Shown here: positions 10,900 through 25,086 of the stretch, piece after piece | How the letters are laid out: the number at the start of each line of letters is the position of its first letter | How positions within the stretch are numbered: the stretch's first letter is position 1 | NCBI RefSeq assembly: GCF_001540865.1 | Contig: NC_033629.1 | Location: 1,697,490 to 1,761,489 of the forward strand | Length of the DNA: 64,000 nucleotides | Direction of reading: 5' to 3' | Source of the DNA: Ananas comosus | Taxonomy: Eukaryota > Streptophyta > Magnoliopsida > Poales > Bromeliaceae | Program-made: the position numbers and the translations under genes | The notes under the pieces: model-generated | Seen by the model: the letters and a program-made list of their open reading frames with translations, nothing else | Told to the model about the DNA's origin: nothing | The model's database searches: none

Positions 10900-11721
10900 G
10901 CTTCTCTTCGTACTTTTTCTCTCTCTCTCTCGTGCTCGCTCTTTCTCTCTCTTCATCCCAACCCCTTCTCTCTCCCTCCTCTCTCTCACTGCTGTGTGAG
11001 TGCGCTCGATCGCATTGTTCGGAGAGAGAGAGATTAGGGTTCTGGATCGACTCGTGGGTTGCGAAGGTGAGATCGCGCACTCCTGATCGAGTATTTTGTA
11101 GCTGCTTGGTTTCGATTTTGGAACTTTTTGAGCTATTTTGGACTGGATCTAGGGTTGTCGGCTTCGATCTGTGTTGCAGAAGCTGCATTTTGTCAGAATC
11201 GCGAAGAATGTTTCAGTTGATCGGAGATTTGTTCTATTTTTTACTCATCTTGGAGTGCTTTAGCTGCATCTTTGCTTTCAAATTCATACCATTGCTCTTG
11301 TTTTGTAATGTGTCTTCAGTAACTACGATTAAAAAATTCTCTCCTTTGAACTGTGGCTTCATTACGTGTGAATTTATGCAATTATCTTCTGGAATCTTTG
11401 ATACAGATGGAATACTTTTGCGGATTTGCTATCAGGTCGACTTTTGTCCGTCATTTTCACTGTGATTTTGAGTAATATGCTCGCGCAATGTGCTAGATCA
11501 GCTCAAAATTGAGCTTCTTCACTAAATATCGCAGTGATTTTGCAAATTCTGATCTCAAAATTTGTTAGAATCTTTACGAGGAATGAGTAAGAACAGCTTA
11601 AATTTTTGGTCCTTGTTGATTTTGCAGTTTTTTTGGAGGACGCAAACACAACGAGCGGCTATAAGGTGTTAGTTCGATATAGTTTAATGAGCTGAAAGAG
11701 TAATTTTCAACTATTTTGAAG
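10900..11721 (+). promoter_or_regulatory. AIR9: AIR9 5' leader with a leader intron
   Basis: A pyrimidine-rich stretch of CTCTCT (about 10918-10990) and a short GAGAGAGA run mark the start of the leader. A donor GAAG/GTGAGA at 11067 and an acceptor TTTTGCAG ending at 11627 would remove a 561-bp leader intron and bring the cap-proximal exon to within about 95 bp of the ATG at 11722. Leader introns are common in plant genes with broad expression. The transcription start is inferred, not seen. Confidence 0.5.
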
Positions 11722-14140
11722 ATGGAGACTCTCTTAGAGACGACCTCCTCCTCCCCGAAGTGCGCCCCAGTTGCTTCTGCAGAGAGCGCGAAGAACACTG
11801 TGAAACTGAGCAAGCCCCGTGGAGTCTCAACGGGCACCAAGGCTACGGCCTCATCTTCTCCTGCAGATTCCACGGTGACCAGCTCCAAATCTAATCTTGC
11901 CAAGTCCTCTGTGACCTCAAATGCCGCTTCTATCCGTAGAAGAAACAGCACTGGAGGTCTTATAGTGGAAAAGCCGGCGACTTCGGTAACTAAGCAACAG
12001 GAAAATGGAAGTCCAGTTATTCGGAAAGTTTCTTCTTCTATATCTGACCGAAGCAAGAAAATTAGCACCGAATCGAAAGGGCTATCATCACTTTCGGTCA
12101 GCCTGAAGCCTTCCTCATTAGTCACACGCCCGGAGACAAAGAAGGCATCGCCCGTTTCGCGCTTGTCCTCTGCACCTGATAGTGGTAAAGCTGATTTGAA
12201 GAAGCCCCTTGCCAAACCAGCACTTTCAACTTCTTCCTCGAGAAAGGTGTCCTCATCCTCGGCAGAGAGTTCTAATGGTCGCGGTAGCCTCAGAAGAGCT
12301 GCTTCTTCTTCGGCACGGTCGCCTTCAGCAACGAGCAGCTTGAAGGTGAGGTCCCTGTCATCTTCGGTGGAGAAGGGCTCTTTATCGAGCCGGAGAAGGA
12401 GTACAACTGTGGAGAGTCGCTTCATGATGCTTCCACAGGTGGATGTCAAAGCCGGCGATGAACTGGTTTGTGGCCTTCACCTGCTCAATTTTCCTTTTCT
12501 TATGTTTGAAAATTGAAGGCTTCGTTTGGTTACACTTCCTCTTTTATCTTTTAAATTCAAATTCTATGTGATGATTTTGATTGGCTGATGGACTTCTCTG
12601 TTCTTATTATTGTTGGTTAGATTGCAAACTCATCTTCTTTATAAAATGAAGTGAAAAGTTTTACCACCAAATTCTTGCTTTTTGTTGGCAAAGAAACCCC
12701 GCCAATGTATAGATTGGAGACAATTCTGTGACTTGCCGGTGCAGTCCGTTGCATAGAATTTGAGCTTTAGGAGAAAAAAGAATGTAACCAAATGAGGTTT
12801 AAAGTTTTTGTTGTTGTTGTTTTTCACCCTCGATGCATATTCGGTAAAAATGGAATATGATTTGGATTTCTCCAAAATTTGAATTTTACCTAACTTTTAC
12901 AGAGGCTGGATCTAAGAGGTCATCGGGTTCGTAGTCTTAATGCCTTGAACTTGTCACCAAATTTGGAGGTATGTAGCTATAGACGAATGCAAATATTTCT
13001 GTTATCGTGATATCACTAGTATGCCGGAACTTTTAGCTAATCAACCTACAATTTAATTCAACAAAATGCGCAATCTAGAATCCACCTTATTTTGAGCCCA
13101 GATTCTTCACCATTTTTGTAACGTGCAATTTCTGTTTCTATGGGTCCTGCTTTACTTTTGATCCTCCTGTATCCATCATTAATTACTAATTGTTTTAATG
13201 CCCCTATAGGTCAACTAGTTTGTTCCTTGCAGTTACTGTGTCCCTTCTTTACCAAAATTCCCTGCTACCGAACTTTTCTATACGAGTACTTTGTCCTGCT
13301 AAAGTTAAACTGGTAATTAGCACAATCATATATTTTTAAAAGCTATGCCTTATTATGTACCTTACAGCACTTCTTCATTCGGGCAATTGTAACCTTTCTT
13401 TGGTAGATAATTTTCTGATGTTCTTTTATTGATAGTTCTTACTACCTCTTTTATTGATACTCTTACAGTTTTTATTCTTTCTCTCTTTTTTCTTTGTAAG
13501 TTTGTTTATCTTAGGGACAATCTTTTATCATCTGTTGAGGGCATTGAGATTTTGAAGCGGGTGAAGGTATGCATTTTGACTCGTTTTCCTTGTTTTACTT
13601 GTCAATAAATGTCTTTTGAAGTATATCCATCAACTGGTGATTCGCCATTACTTAATAGCTATGTGTTGATTCCTAATATTGCTGTTCGTCTAAATCCATC
13701 TTTCAGGTTCTTGATTTGAGCTTTAATGATTTCAAAGGATCTGCATTTGAGCCTCTTCGGGATTGTAAAGGCCTTCAGGTCTGCATATTCTGTTGTGTTT
13801 GTTGATCACAAACTTTCATTCTTTGTATCTACTTTCTGTAATACGTTGCTTATTTATTCAGCAACTTTATCTTGCTGGAAATCAAATAACATCACTTGCC
13901 AGCCTCCCTGAACTACCTAACTTGGAGGTTTGTGCCCAGGCTCAAATTTTTAATGTGTAAAAATGTTCCACACAATCTTATAATTATTCGTTAGCTTTAG
14001 CAAGCCTAAAAATGGTATCTCGCGTTCCAGTTTCTCTCAGTTGCTCAGAATAGGTTGAGGTCACTTTCTATGGCCAGTCAACCTCGACTGCAGGTAAGCG
14101 AATTTGAATTTATTCCCTAGATGGCCTTCTCCTCCTCCTT

Positions 14141-14173
<33 letters not shown>

Positions 14174-17100
14174 ATTTTATAAATTCATGTAGGTTCTGGC
14201 AGCGAGCAAAAACAAAATTTCAACTTTGAAAGGCTTTCCCCATTTGCCTGCTCTTGAGGTTTGTTCCAAGCTATATACAGAAAGTATCTGAAATAATTCT
14301 GAATTCGTTACTGGAACATAGCTCACTTTTGCAAGTCTTTCCAGATCTTTCATGTCCCCGTAAATTTTAGCATGTTGATATCCACATTTTTTCTGTAGGA
14401 ATCTCTTATTGTGATTATGATTGAATTTTCAACTGTTGCATGTGCAGCATTTGCGTGTGGAGGAGAATCCTATTATGGAAATGCCTCACGTGGAAGCCGC
14501 TTCTATATTGCTGGTAGGCCCTAGTCTAAAGAAGTTCAATGACCGAGGTATAAACAAGATCCTGACTTGCCAACATAATGTGTTTTCATTTTACTCTCTT
14601 TTGGTTTTGTATTGGTTCAATTTATACTCATCTACTTGGATATCTCTTTAGATTGATTGTTTTCCCGGTCCTTTCTTTTCTAACATACAAGAGTTGGGAT
14701 TTGTGCATGTTTTAGCATTGGAAGTCTATTCTACCATAATGGAAGATAGGAACTACTTTTATTTGATACTCTTAAAATGTGATATGTGATCCATCATTGT
14801 TTGATTGTGATCTTTTTATGCCCTTTAATACATTTTCTGATTCATGGTTGGCCTTTTAAGGGATTTTCAGCTGCCTCCTTTTACAGTTTTGCTAAGAACC
14901 GAATGAAGCTTAATCTCTTGTAATTGTTCTCCAGAAGGCTATTGTCCAGTCATGCTCCCAGCTAAGTGGAGTCCTAGGAGTGAGTACGTGGATATAATAT
15001 GAGTTGTCAGTGTTTTTACTGAGCGGTTGCGCTTAACTTGAATTTCCAACCATGTTGTTGCAAACCTGAGAATTTGATCACTTCACCTACCGAAGGCACC
15101 TAAACTTTGGCTTCAATAGACTTGTGTTAATAACAAATTTAGTGTATGTGAGTACAATGAAATTGTTATGGCTTATGATTAGCTATTGCTGAAGTTTCAG
15201 TAAATTCTTCTCTGTGAGAAATTTGGCAAGTTCACTGTTCATGCAGATCTTTCTCCCAGAGAAGTAGAAGTTGCAAAGCTATATCCTGCTCCAACGGCTC
15301 TGTGCATTCGAGATGGATGGGAATTTAGCCGCCCAGAGCTTGCTGCAGGTAATACTTTTTGGATCCTATATTTCGTAGACCATTTTTCTATTATGTTGAA
15401 ACAATCTTTGATGCTATCATCTGGTACAAATGTGCTTTTACTCTCTAGGCACCAATTTGAGATATAAAATGGGGTGCAGATTTCATCTTGATCTTCATTT
15501 CTCTTGTTATTTTAGCTTATATGCTTTGCCATGATATTATAGCACACAATTAGATATTTGTGGTTGGGATTATTAGCGGTGCTAATTCTTGGTATATTGA
15601 TTTTTATCACAAAGAATAAGTCACTACCATTAGCAGTTTGGTGGGAGGTTCTTCTGTTTATTAGCTAATGCCTGGAAATTTATAGTACCAATCTGCATTT
15701 ATATCAAAATTTTAATGATAGCAATGGGAAAGTAAGCAAAAGGAATTAGTGCTAGTGTTTTTTATCTTGTTTCTTTTTATACTTAGAGGAGCTACTCTTT
15801 CTGCTCTGGTGGTTGCTGCTGGACATTTCCTTTCCTGAAACAAACGAAGCAAACAAAATTCATTTACTCGTCTTGCTGATGGATGGTTTATTGATCCTCA
15901 ACGATACCATCAAATATCAGCTGTTACTTCATCTTTTTATTGGGCTCGACTTTTATACATTCTCCTCTATCCGACAGATTCAACATTTTCCTTCCTAGTT
16001 GAAAGTTGGAAGGATCACTTACCTCCAGGCTTTATGGTTAAAGAAGCCTATATTGATCAGCCATTTGAAGAAGATACCTGCCGTTGCCACTTTACCTTTG
16101 CCAATTTAAGCAGTGACAGTGAGTTGGTTCTTAAATATCAATGGTTTCTAGGTGACAGAACTCCAACAAACTTTGTACCTATTACTCATGCAGTGGGTGA
16201 GGTATAACTTTTCTTTCATTTGGGGAATAAGTTATTAGCTATTAGTTTTTATTTTGACCATCGCTCTCAGCTAATCTCTGATTATTGTCGATGACAAGGT
16301 GTACTGGCCAAAGCATGAGGATATTGGTAGATATTTGAAGGTCGAGTGCACTCCAATATTAGAAGATACAGAATTCCCATCTATTTTTGCTATATCTTTG
16401 CCGGTTTCACCAGGTATATTTAAAATTTCTAAATAATGCAGGTATATCAGAAACTCTGCATTATAATGTAACAAATGTAATCACTGGCTTTCGAGCATGT
16501 TGTGGATACCCAGTGATAAAATATACTAATATGATTGAACTGATGAACTATAATCTTACTTCTTACATACCCTTGTGACTTTTTGGATTGATACTTTGCT
16601 CTTGTTGTGTTGATGCTAGACAGATTCTCCATACATTGCTTATTTTCCTATTCATCTTTTGTACTGCAGAGAGTTTCTTGAAAAGCATGGGGTAATTAGA
16701 TGACTCTGATGGGATATCTGGAGACTTCCATAGCCATCCAACAGTTATAGCGGAGCTCATGCTTTAAGAGTTGCCCATATGGGAAAGTGTAGGTTTTAGA
16801 AGGTTGTGGGAGGTTATAGGGCTTAGGGCATGCTTAGGTTTAGTTGTCTTTAAAATGGATGAACTTAAAGCAACGCTACTTTTCTGACGTAATACTTTTA
16901 AATTGTGATTTTCAAATTTTGTTGTTTGGTTCATCATGAAAATTGATGAAGAAACATATTACTTTTATGACTTCATTTTTGTGAATGAAGGGACGTTGCA
17001 TCCATTGCCACTACAAATAAACTTAAGGAGAAGGATTGGTTGTGTCATAGAACCAATATCAGCCATAAACTGGCAGTGTGACTGTACACTTTCAACTGGA

Positions 17101-18752
17101 ATTCACTGCAGTGCATGTTCTCTTTTTTCCCGTATAATGATAATTGTCTATATGAAGCACTATGCATAAAGAAAAGTACTTCATTTGCTATGCCTATCAA
17201 TAGCTGTTGCACAACCTAGTATATCTGTTGCTTGAAGCTATATTTGCTGTAGATGGGTTGTATAATGTTATATGGCATGTTTGAAGAATTGTTTTTGTTT
17301 TTACTTCTTATATGACTGCACTTTCGTGATCAGGAACTGGATGTCCAAAAGTCATTAACCTGCGAGTGCATGGTGAGCTTGTTGAAGGAAATGTAATCAA
17401 GGGTGTTGCTGAAGTTGCATGGTGTGGTGGAACACCAGGGAAAGGTGTGGCAAGGTTGGTATCTAACCATGTTCATCTGGAATTTAGCTTACCAAGATGC
17501 ATATTATTTTCTATATCATTATTATTTTTCCATGAAGAGGTCTTTCTTGCAAAATCACTGATTTAAATGGTTCTACTCTTAGCTGGTTAAGGCGAAGATG
17601 GAATGGTAGTCCTGTACTTATACCTGGAGCTGAAGACGAGGAATATCGGCTTACGGTTGATGACATTTCTTCTAGTTTGGTATATATGTACACTCCAGTA
17701 ACAGAAGAAGGCATCAAGGGGGAACCACAGTATGCAATGACCGAGTTCGTGAAAGCAGGTGGTGCTCGATTATTGAATACCATCCCTTAACCACATTCCT
17801 AGTGGTTTTCTTCTATTGAAAATGCTCTCTGACTTATTTAATGTGCTTGATAAGGAAAGGTTTTTCCTTTCTATTCAACCTGCGATCACATTGTTATTTC
17901 TCGCATTATATTCATCCTATGTTGTGGCAATTGACCATTTTGTCCCGGCTTTCTATTTGCTGTTATTTTCTGTCACTGATATTACTAGGGATTACTATTT
18001 AATGATTTTCTTGCCTTTATTTTCAGCTGCACCATCAGTTAGCAATGTTTGTATCGTAGGAGATGCTGTTGAAGGCAATACGATCAAAGGAACAGGAGAA
18101 TATTTTGGTGGCAAGGAGGGTCCGAGCAAGTATGAGTGGCTGAGAGAGAAGGAAAATGGGTAATGCTGACTACTGCTGCTACCATTCTTTTGCTTTATTT
18201 TCTAAGGGGTTTCTACATCACATGTTTCTTCATTTACTGTAAGTTGTTTCCGTAGTTGCCTAGTTGGTAACAGTTGGTTGTACCTAGGCACTGATTTAGG
18301 TGTTACTATAAATAACTAAATATGTAGTCAATACTCAACGGACAACTAGCATCTGCAATACTTGGATTTTATGTAGGTAGAGCAAGCTTTGATAATCAAT
18401 TTGCATATTTGTCGTATATATCATGGATGTAAGGACAGGTGGTTATTTCTCATTAAAAAAGCGTCACCTTTAATCTTTTGCTGTCTATGCGACCAGTATA
18501 TTGATGCACTAGAAATAGGTAGAAATGATGGGAACATAAGAGTGGATCTTTGTCATCTTTTAATAAGGAAATCCTGTAGATTTAGTTTATGAGAATATCA
18601 AATTTGTGATTCTACAACTTGGTGAATTTTTGTTACTTATTTCTTTAGAAATACTGCATAGCTGAATTCTTCCTAACAACTCTTGTAGATTTTATCCTGA
18701 AACTGTTTTATTAAATTTTTTAATGCTTTCTCTATTCTTTTCTTTGTGATAG

Positions 18753-18792
<40 letters not shown>

Positions 18793-21700
18793 TGTGAAGT
18801 TTATGTTACTTGAATTGACCTTAATAAAGCTTTATGTAACTAAGTTTATTGTAAAGCTTTATGTAACTATGAACTCACATCTAATATAGTTTATCCTGGT
18901 TCTCGTTCTCTGTTTTTTATGTGTTGTCTTTCTTATCTACGGCAACAAGAATGACATAATACTGATGAGCTTTACTGTCAATTTTTTATGGTTTAATTCC
19001 GTTATCATTGCTTGTTGGATAGTGAGTTTCTAGTGGCATCATCTGGTACAACTGAGTATACCTTAACCAAACGAGATGTTGGGCGACGCCTGAAGTTTAT
19101 ATACATTCCCTTCAACCTTGAAGGTTTGTTGAAGTTTCTTATGCTATTTTTGGTGAATCTCATGTAAGTATTTTATGTGAAGTTACCAAGCTATTATTTG
19201 CTGATTGTCAGGTCAAGAGGGGGAATCAGCATCGGTCATGACAGAGATTGTAAAGAAAGGTAGAAACTGATGGCTGGTTTTCTACTGCTTTCCCTGGAAA
19301 TTGTTCCTTTCATTATCCATTTGTTATTTGCTTTAATTTGTTTACCTTCTATTTTTTTTTTTTTTCTTTTTTCAGCTCCTCCAAAGGTTACGAATTTGAA
19401 GTTAGTGGGAGAACTGAGGGAAGGGAATAAGCTGAGTGTTACTGCCACTGTCACTGGGGGATCTGAGGGATCTAGTCGAGTCCAATGGTTTAAAACATCT
19501 TCTTCCAGATTAGAGGGTGAACATGGTCTTGAAGCACTTAGTACTTCCAAAATTGCAAAGGTTGGCAATCTTACATTTTCTATTCATTTTTGTAGTTCAC
19601 TTAACTAACAAAACTTGTAGAACTAGTTTTTTTTGGGTTGTCATCTTTTTTAGGCATGACCTAATTTTTTTGGGTTGTCATCTTTTTTAGGCATTTCGTG
19701 TTCCCCTTGGTGCTGTTGGATATTATGTTGTTGCGAAATTTACTCCTATGGCCCCTGATGGTGAAACTGGTGAACCAGCATTTGTTACATCAGAAAAAGT
19801 TGTCGAAAGTAAGTATATGTGCCTTTTATACTAACAGGAAGAATATTCATCTAACCTTCATTATTCTATTTGGGTGGATTAATCAACCTTTTCCTCTTGC
19901 AGCACTTCCGCCAAGTTTAAATTTTTTGACAGTAACTGGTGAGTTTTCCGAGGGCGAGATGCTCACTGCATCATATGGTTATATTGGGGGCCACGAGGGA
20001 AAAAGTCTATATAGTTGGTGTCTTCATGAGGTATGTATATAAATCTCCTACTATCATCCTGCATATTTATAGGACTTCCTAGTTAGAGCTTTATTACAGC
20101 GTCTGGCATCTTAAACCTTCATCTTTTTTGTTTCCGACAATTGCGATTCTTTGCAGACTGAAACTGATAAAGGTGCAGCAATCCCAGAGGCATCAGGTCT
20201 TCTTCAGTACCGTATTACAAAGGATGCTATTGGCAAATTTATTTCTTTCAAATGCACTCCTGTAAGGGATGATGGTTTTATTGGTGAGCCAAGGACTTTC
20301 CTAGGGAAGGAGCGTGTTCGTCCAGGTACCTTTTTTTTTTTTTTTACTCTTTTTTTCTGACACAAATGCAAAAGAGAGATCATTTCTTCTTTGTAAACCT
20401 ATTATTTCAGAAATGACAAAATACAAGTTGGAAAATGTGGAAAACGCCTATATTTGGCACCATGATTATTAAGTAAATGAGCTGTTGCAGAATGCAGAAT
20501 ACTTAATTCTTCTGCAGTATCGAACAAACCTATTAAAAGTTCTGGAACAGGAAGAAAGGTGAAAGAAGAAACAACACTTAAGTATTGTTATCTTGTTTCT
20601 GAACCATTCTATTATAGTAGTCCTGATCCAAATAACTGTTCTTAGACATGTGATACTTGTTTGTTACATCAGTAATAGTCACTATATTGACATGCATGTA
20701 AGAAGAAAATTTTAACTTTGTGCTAAATTACATGATTTGTACTGTTGACAGGAAGTCCGAGATTGATCTCCCTCCAAATAGCTGGCAGAGCAATTGAAGG
20801 AACTACGCTGGTTGCTAATAAGAAATATTGGGGGGGTGAAGAAGGTGATTCAATTTACCGTTGGTTCTTGGTAAGTATGCTCTAGGCTTTTTCTTATAGA
20901 TCACCAATTCTAACAGTCACAACTCTTTGGCAGCACAATGTAACTGCAATCATATTAAACTAGCTACTCTTTCAATTTCAATATGCTACACTGCCAATTA
21001 TTGTTAGTCTAATAAAATTCATTTTTGTTTTGCAGACTAAATCAGATGGTTCACAGAGTGAAATTGAAGGTGCTACATCCGCATCATATACCTTAACATG
21101 CAATGATATTGACTCACTTGTTTCCGTTTCATGCGAACCTGTTAGAAGTGATGGGGCTCGGGGTCCTGCTGTTGTTTCAGATCATATTGGCACCATTATA
21201 CCTGGTATGTGTAACTTGAAAGACAATAGTATAAACTGATCTACAGCTTACTAACTTACAGCTTACAGCTTACTAACTTACTATCTTGTTCTTTTTTCTT
21301 GAGCTCAAATAATCAAATTTTACTCTTTTACTGATATTCTTTGTACTTTTGCTTTATTTGACTATAAGAAGAGAAATCCTCCCGGAAGCTTAGTTTTTTC
21401 CTTCCCTTGTTTGCAGGGCCACCTACTTGTAAATCGCTAGATATTCTTGGCTCCATGGTTGAAGGTGGCCGTTTGAGCTTCATTGCTGAATATAGTGGAG
21501 GGTGAGATTATTATCTTTTTTTCTGGCTTATCTTCAGATTATACTAGGCTAAATGTGATAATCAGTTGCCTTTTATATTTAGTGAGAGAGGAAGTTGCAT
21601 TCATGAATGGTATAGAGTGAAGGATCACGGTATGAGGGACAAATTAACTAGTGATGGTGAGCCCTCAATTTTGCAAACACTTTAGTGATTTCTTAAAGCT

Positions 21701-24700
21701 TATAGCCTTCGGGAATGATATATTTTTTGTCCCCACAGATTTTCTGGATCTGACACTTGAAGATGTCGGCGGGTGCATTGAGCTTGTTTATACTCCTGTA
21801 AGAAAGGATGGATTGAAAGGGTCACCCAAGAGCATTCTTTCTGCTGTCATCATTCCTGGTGAGTTTTTTCTTCATGTGTTTAAGATAGCAATTTTTAATA
21901 TTTTGGTGGTTGCTTTGACCACCATTGGTGAATTATCATATGGCCGAGCACCTCACCTAAATCCTAGGCATGGGCACAAGTGCGTAGGAAAATGATCAAA
22001 TGTAAAATATCCAATTTCTCCTTGCTACAGTGCCAAGCTGTACTACATTGTAAAATGTCAAAAAGTAGTTTTGATAAGCTATACGGTGGATACTATCATT
22101 TTTTGAACCTTCAAAATCAACATGTGTACTGCTATCTGAGGCATTTTGGTGGGAAAGAAATTTAAGATTAGGGGATATTAAAGCACATAATATATATTGG
22201 AGAAAATGTAAATATGACTGCACTTACAAAGAACCTGGTGAGTAGAAATTAGCTTTCATCTAAAAAATGTTTTCTCAATTTGTCTATTAATGGCATTTAA
22301 AACTCTTGACTTATCAGGTAAACACTTCTTATTTTAGTATTTTAGGTGGGTAGATTTAGTTTTATTTTGCTTGAAGCGTATTTCATTGTTACTTTTAGTT
22401 TATTTGCATTTACATTAATAATGTATCATTGGATTTTGTTCTGTCCTCCATTTGCTACAGCTGATCCGAAGGGTGTTGAGCTAGCTCTACCAGACTGTTC
22501 TGAGGACGAGGAAATTGTTCCGCTGAAAACTTACTATGGTGGAAAAGAAGGAATTGGGAAATATGTTTGGTACCGAACAAAAGAAAAGCTACCTGAGTCA
22601 GAGTTGGTTAATATAGCTTCGTCTGATGATGTTTGTGTTGTTGGTGAAATGCTGTGAGTTTTCTGGTTACAACTTCTAGTTATTCTATAAGGTTGTTTGA
22701 ATTTGTGAAACTATACTTGTTGAGTAAACCATGGAATTTGAAACAGAACATATATACCTTCACTAAAGGATGTTGACTCTTACCTGGCCCTTTGCTGGGT
22801 TCCTACACGTGCTGATGGAAAAGTTGGAGATCCATTAGTTGCCATTAGCCCTAATCCAGTCAAAGCAGGTCGCACAGATTTTTACAGAGTTTTCAGTATA
22901 TTTTGCCATGTCTTTCCTACTTTCTGACCTCGTATTTTGAATGCAACTTTGCTTCACAGCTCTTCCAGTTGTTTCTGAAGTTGGCTTGAAGGAGATAAGA
23001 TCAGGTGTATATAATGGGGAGGGAGTATATTATGGTGGATATGAGGGTTCAAGCCACTACAGCTGGTATAGGGAAACTAATGAAGGAACTATAGTTCTTA
23101 TAAATGGAGCTAATTCGGCTACTTATGAAGTTACAGATGAGGACTACAATTGCCGCTTATTATTTGGGTAATACATTTTTTAACATCTTTTTCCTATCTG
23201 CTGTTTTATTAAGCTGTCCGGTATGTAGATTGTATATTTATACCATTGAAGCTTGTGATTGAAGGCTTTCGATCTCTTATAATTATTCCTCAGGTATACT
23301 CCAGTTCGTTCAGATGGAGTTGTTGGGGAAGTCAAATTATCTGAACCATCTGATGTAGTTCTTCCAGGTAATTTAGGAAACTTCCAGTAGCATGAAGGAA
23401 AAACAGAGAACATGCTTCGTTGTCTTATACTGTGATCTATATTATCTCTCTTATGCTTGCTTTCTTATGCTTTGTTGTTCTTTATTTGGACGAACTTTCC
23501 CTTTTTTGCCTCTTTACTTTCGGCACATGGTATATGCATATATAGTTAGCTGATAATCCTTCCTCGCTATGTCTTTAGAACTTCCAAAAATTGAAATGCT
23601 TACCTTCAAAGGGAGGCAGATCGAAGGGGAAATACTGACTGTTGTTGAAATAATTCCTAAGACCGAGGTTCAACAATGCGTGTGGGACAAGTACAAGAAA
23701 GAGATTAAGTACCAGTGGTAAAACAGCTACATTATTGCTTTGTTCGTTATCATAAGATGATTTAGTACACTATAATAATAAAAAACCCTGGAAACAGGTT
23801 CTGCTCAGTAGGAACAGAAGATTGTCAATCCTTTGAACCATTGCCTACTCAGTGTTCTTCCTCATATAAGGTGCGTTTCGAGGATATTGGTCAATGCTTA
23901 AAATGCGAATGCATTGTTACCGATGTGTTTGGAAGGTCGAGTGGACCTGCAACAGCAGTAACTGCTCCTATATTGCCAGGTTCTTCTTTTTCCCACGTGT
24001 TGCCTTTTATTACGTGAAGCTAGAATTTCAGTATAATACTTCCAATGAATGGATCGGTACTTATGTGAGATTATTACTGGAAGTTTAAGTTTTTCAAATC
24101 TCTGAGATTCCTATTTGACATTTTGTTTGGAATGTGAACTACTACAAACAGATATTTAAAGTTCCAAATGCTTGATTGCTGACCCTGTACATTTTCCAGT
24201 CATATATTTACCTGCTTGGATAGACCTCTATTATATGGTAACGTGTTTGCTCTAATAAGCTTATTTTTGGGTGTTTGTAGGGATACCCAAAATTGACAAG
24301 CTCGAGATTGAAGGAAGAGGTTTCCATACTAACTTATATGCTGTTCGGGGGGTTTATAGTGGAGGAAGAGAAGGTAAGAGCAAAATCCAGTGGCTAAGGT
24401 CCATGGTTGGAAGTCCTGATCTTATTTCCATTCCTGGTATGATAATTTACAGAATTGAATCCTCATAATATATGCTATTTGTGTTCATCAATTATATTCA
24501 ACTCCAAGACTGAATTTGTGGTCATGCGAGCAAAATGCATTTGCAATCTTCCTATACCTTCAATGACATGTATGCAGGCGAAGTTGGGAGAATGTATGAA
24601 GCTAATGTTGATGATGTGGGGTATAGAGTTGTAGCAATTTACACACCCATAAGAGAGGATGGAGTTGAAGGACAACCAGTTTCTGCATCAACAGATCCAA

Positions 24701-25041
24701 TTTCAGTTGGTATGGTCTGAGTGCTTTCTTATGAAAGCTCAGTTTCCTTTTTTCTATTTTTTTTTTTTTTTCTCTTTGCCTTCTTTATTTAATTGGCTTT
24801 TCTTTGTATGCAGAGCCTGATGTTTACAAAGAAGTGAAGCAGAAGCTAGATCTTGGTTCTGTGAAGTTTGAGGTGATACTTGCAGCGTTAATATGATTTC
24901 TCTTATTAATTCATTCAAATCTGAAAGTACAATATTATTTAAAGCTGCTTCTTACGTCTTGGACTATAGTTTGTTGCTTCGGCTTTTCCCCTGCATTTCA
25001 AAAACCACAATCTGGTCTTGAAGATTAGGCAATTTAAATGG

Positions 25042-25086
<45 letters not shown>

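Noticed and set aside
10608..11465. 285-codon frame upstream of AIR9
   Set aside because: It runs through the promoter, the CT tract and the leader intron and has no domain or sensible start; it is a chance frame.
11598..12449. 283-codon frame opposite AIR9 exon 1
   Set aside because: The antisense of a Ser/Lys-rich exon gives a Glu/Leu-rich shadow. AIR9 exon 1 is supported by splicing into the LRR exons.
19270..19608. Separate small ORFs across 12900-25800 on the + strand
   Set aside because: They are single AIR9 exons extended into introns; joined exons explain them better.
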